DNA of 9,386 nt from PRO6 sp049646625 (GTDB taxonomy: Bacteria > Pseudomonadota > Alphaproteobacteria > Rhizobiales > Xanthobacteraceae), in contig JBARWE010000213.1 of assembly GCA_049646625.1 (NCBI GenBank), positions 1 through 9,386 of the forward strand, in the 5' to 3' direction. Under the pieces are notes generated by a model. That model had not been told where the DNA came from and did no database searches. It saw only the letters and a list, made by a program, of their open reading frames with translations. Each line of letters opens with the position of its first letter. Position 1 is the stretch's first letter. Both the position numbers and the translations under genes were made by a program. Positions 7,122 through 9,386 of the stretch are shown here, in pieces.

Positions 7122-7138
7122 TTTAGATAGATTCCAGG
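7122..7138. promoter_or_regulatory. Possible degenerate iron-control-element-like site
   Basis: The AT-rich patch TTTAGATAGATTCCAGG sits about 90 bases upstream of the iron binding-protein start, in the 116-base gap after the PAS protein gene. Against the ICE/Irr-box pattern as I recall it (TTTAGAANNNTTCTAAA) it matches 10 of 14 defined positions; the left half is good and the right half poor. The same patch is the only AT-rich stretch in the gap and could instead be part of a promoter. Weak evidence, suggested mostly by context. Confidence 0.22.
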
Positions 7139-7147
7139 CGGCTGCCG

Positions 7148-9386
7148 TCAGGCGGCGGCGATGTCGGCGCGCTTGAACGCCACCTCGATCAGCGTGCCCG
7201 AGGCGGCTGCGCTGCGGATCGCGAATGTCGCGCCGCTGGCCTCGATCAGCGCCCGCGTGAGCGCGATGTTGATGCCGGCGTTGTCGAGCGTCGCATGGTC
7301 GGCCGGTGGTTTCAGGCTGAGTGGCTCGTTCGCCGTCGCCAGTTCGTCCTCGGTCAGGCCGGGGCCGGTGTCGCGCAGCCGCAGCATCACGCCGCCCTCG
7401 TCGGTGCGCGCGGTGGAGACGATCGCCTGGCCACCGGCATTGGCGAGGTGGATCGAGACGGCGATCAGGTTGGTGGCGATCTGGCGCAGTGCGGCCGCAT
7501 CCGCCTCGACCGGAGGCAGGGCGGGCGCGAGCGAGGAGCGGATCACGACGCGGGCGCGGCCGGCTTGCGGCTGCTGATCGGCGATCGCGGCCTCGACCAC
7601 GTCGTTGAGATTGAGGGCGGTCGGGGCAAGCGAGAAGTCGCCGCTTTCGATGCGGGCGAGATCGCGCACCTCGTCGAGCGTCTTGAGAATGCGCTGTGCG
7701 TTGCTGCGAATGTCGCGCAAATGCGCGCCGTATTGTTCGGCCCCGGCGGGATGTTCGTCGCTGATGATGGTGGCCAGCGCGGCGATGGTCTCGGTCGGCG
7801 TGCGCAGCTCCCGGCTGGCCCAGTCGGCAAGACCTGCTTTATCGGCACGCGCGCGCTCCACCTGACGGAGGAGGTCGTGGCGTTCGCGCTCGCGCTCCCG
7901 CTCCGCGGTGAGGTTATGGAAGACGACGAATGCGGTGTCGTCGGCGGCGCGCGCCAGCGTCATCGCCAGCGGCACGGCGCGGCCGTCGATGCTGCGGCCT
8001 TCGACCTCGCGCGAAGCCGACGTCGCCGCATCCGTCAGCGCAGCGCGCAGCGCGGCATGGTCGGCCGGTGCCAGCAGATCGAACACGGTGCGGTGCGCCA
8101 GCGCCGTCACGTCGGCGCCGAACAGCTCCGAGGCGGCGCGGTTGACGCTGGTGATGCGGCCGTCCGGGGCCAGCGTCAGCGCGGCGTCGGCGACGGCGTC
8201 CAGCATCGCGCGCAGCGCCACGGCGGAAGGACCGGGAGCGGGCGGGGCCGCTTCTTTCGTCGCCGCGGTCTCGGGCGGCGGTGGCGTCACCGGCCGTTCG
8301 AGCCGCTCGGAGAGCTGCCGCGCCAGTTCGTTGAAGGCGTTGTTTTCCACCGGCGTCAGCGAGGCGGTGGCATCGCTGTTGACGGACGGGAACGGCAGCA
8401 CGTTGTGTGGCGGATCGAGCGGCATGGCTAGGTCCGTTGGCGGGTCGGAAGGGGGCGGCGCGCGGCGTTGCAATGTTTCGCTGCGGCGGTGCGCGGCAAG
8501 GCGGCCGAGCGCGTCGAGATCGCGGCAGACGGCGAAGCCGCGATAGCCGGCGAAGCGGCGCGCGCTGTCGTGCAGCGGCAGTGCCGACAGTTCGACCGGC
8601 AGGCGCAGGTCGCTGCCGTCGACCGGCCAGCGCACCGTGATGCCGCTGAAGGTGCGCTGCGTCGCCACCGCCCGCAGCACGCGGTCGTCGGGGTCGAGGT
8701 TGAGGGCTGCATTGATCTCGTGCCACGGCCGGCCGAACGCGGCGGCGGTGGCCGGGCCGATCAGCCGGGTGAAGGCGTCGGCCCCGAACGAGAAGCGGCC
8801 GGCCGCATCCATCTGCCACATGAAGCGTAGCGGGCGTGCGGGGACGGGCGCGGCGGGTGGTGGCAAAGACGGCTCCGGTGGTGCTGCCCCGGGTGGCTGT
8901 GCGCGCTCCGGTGGCGCCGGCGCGGGCAGGGCATTCACGGCTGCCGGGTGGGGTGTGGCTGTGGCCATCGGGATGAAATCGGCCGACAAGCGGGCGACCA
9001 GCGCCGCGTCAGCGCCACGGCCGAGCCGGCGCAGCGCCAGTTGCCCGGCCAGTCCGGCAATCGTCGCCGCGCCGTCGCGCAAGACGGCGGTGCGAACATC
9101 GCCGGCGCCGCTGCCGGCCAGATCGTCGAGGCTGGCGGGTTGCCTGCCGAGTAGCCCCTGCCCGGACTGGCTGGCGCCCGCAAAGTGGCCGTCGGCGGTG
9201 AAGGCGGCGAGCGGAGCCTCCAGCGGCGCGACCAGCCGTGCCAGCCGCTCCCTCGACGGCAGAGCCGGCAGCGTGCGCTCCATGGCGACGACGAGAATGG
9301 CCGCCTCGCCTTCGGCCAGCGTCAGCCGCGAGCAGGCACAGGTCATCAGGCCGCCGGGCGCCGCGCCGAAGCCGCGCAGCCGCTCC
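7148..9386 (-). CDS. Multi-PAS sensor protein with degenerate histidine kinase module (5' truncated)
   Basis: C-terminal 745 or so residues of a large signalling protein. The frame stays open from the ATG at 9346 to the window edge, reading ...RLRGFGAAPGGL before that Met, so the true start is probably outside. Numbering from Met 9346: a PAS-like region at about 39-128, a Pro/Ala linker (130-172), PAS at 173-277, a Pro-rich linker (295-372), PAS at 377-480, a Glu-Arg helix (482-489), a dimerisation helix pair (490-570) and an ATPase-like domain (616-724). The H-box reads WASRELRTP: Arg512 occupies the position of the phospho-accepting His. In the N box (RQIATNLIAVSIHL) the second Asn is Val630. 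The G1 box is intact (DTGPGL, 659-664), but G2 reads NAGINIALT. No membrane helices are seen, so it is probably cytoplasmic. The features suggest a pseudokinase or scaffold; the sensed signal and partners are unknown. The iron binding-protein gene follows after 116 bases. Confidence 0.85.
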   Translation of the reverse strand, partial: ERLRGFGAAPGGLMTCACSRLTLAEGEAAILVVAMERTLPALPSRERLARLVAPLEAPLAAFTADGHFAGASQSGQGLLGRQPASLDDLAGSGAGDVRTAVLRDGAATIAGLAGQLALRRLGRGADAALVARLSADFIPMATATPHPAAVNALPAPAPPERAQPPGAAPPEPSLPPPAAPVPARPLRFMWQMDAAGRFSFGADAFTRLIGPATAAAFGRPWHEINAALNLDPDDRVLRAVATQRTFSGITVRWPVDGSDLRLPVELSALPLHDSARRFAGYRGFAVCRDLDALGRLAAHRRSETLQRRAPPPSDPPTDLAMPLDPPHNVLPFPSVNSDATASLTPVENNAFNELARQLSERLERPVTPPPPETAATKEAAPPAPGPSAVALRAMLDAVADAALTLAPDGRITSVNRAASELFGADVTALAHRTVFDLLAPADHAALRAALTDAATSASREVEGRSIDGRAVPLAMTLARAADDTAFVVFHNLTAERERERERHDLLRQVERARADKAGLADWASRELRTPTETIAALATIISDEHPAGAEQYGAHLRDIRSNAQRILKTLDEVRDLARIESGDFSLAPTALNLNDVVEAAIADQQPQAGRARVVIRSSLAPALPPVEADAAALRQIATNLIAVSIHLANAGGQAIVSTARTDEGGVMLRLRDTGPGLTEDELATANEPLSLKPPADHATLDNAGINIALTRALIEASGATFAIRSAAASGTLIEVAFKRADIAAA
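7878..7905 (-). repeat. Short in-frame hexanucleotide tandem repeat (Glu-Arg codons)
   Basis: On the minus strand about four units of GAGCGS (the last one diverged) encode Glu-Arg-Glu-Arg-Glu-Arg-Glu-Arg (residues 482-489 of the PAS protein). It sits at the junction of the last PAS domain and the dimerisation helix. Each unit adds two residues, so length change would keep the frame. Confidence 0.6.

Noticed and set aside
7295..8431. 378-codon open frame on the plus strand
   Set aside because: Antisense to the PAS protein, whose domain order and motifs are clear; this frame has only Arg/Gly-rich low-complexity sequence.

Overview
This is a GC-rich window with dense genes and short gaps. Long spurious ORFs lie antisense to most real genes. 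Protein content, codon use and a dispersed intergenic repeat of a familiar type suggest an alphaproteobacterium of the Bradyrhizobium/Rhodopseudomonas/Afipia group (order Hyphomicrobiales). That placement is inference; there is no rRNA or other taxonomic marker.

Layout, left to right. (1) Bases 1-579, + strand: 3' end of a PotI-type spermidine/putrescine ABC permease gene, cut by the window edge. (2) Bases 583-2496, - strand: an AsmA-family envelope protein gene, convergent with the permease gene and separated from it by 3 bases. (3) Bases 2497-2774: a divergent intergenic region with a good sigma-70-like promoter facing right. (4) Bases 2775-4145, + strand: a two-gene operon for the A and B subunits of succinyl-CoA:3-ketoacid CoA transferase (scoA, scoB). 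(5) Bases 4118-7031, - strand: a ferric-iron ABC uptake pair, made of a periplasmic binding protein (7031-5997) followed by a fused two-domain permease (5824-4118). They are separated by a composite palindromic repeat with inverted ends. The permease gene overlaps the end of scoB by 28 bp tail to tail, and no ATPase gene is present. (6) Bases 7148-9386, - strand: a large multi-PAS protein with a histidine-kinase-like C-terminus. It is cut at its 5' end by the window edge.

Functionally the window is a mosaic of housekeeping modules: polyamine uptake, envelope biogenesis, acetoacetate/ketone-body activation, iron uptake and signalling. The most unusual item is the PAS protein. Its H-box motif is clear, but Arg replaces the phospho-accepting His, the Mg-coordinating Asn of the N box is Val, and the G2 glycine motif is degenerate. 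It therefore looks like a pseudokinase or signalling scaffold rather than an active histidine kinase. No CRISPR array, tRNA, rRNA, transposase or phage gene was seen.
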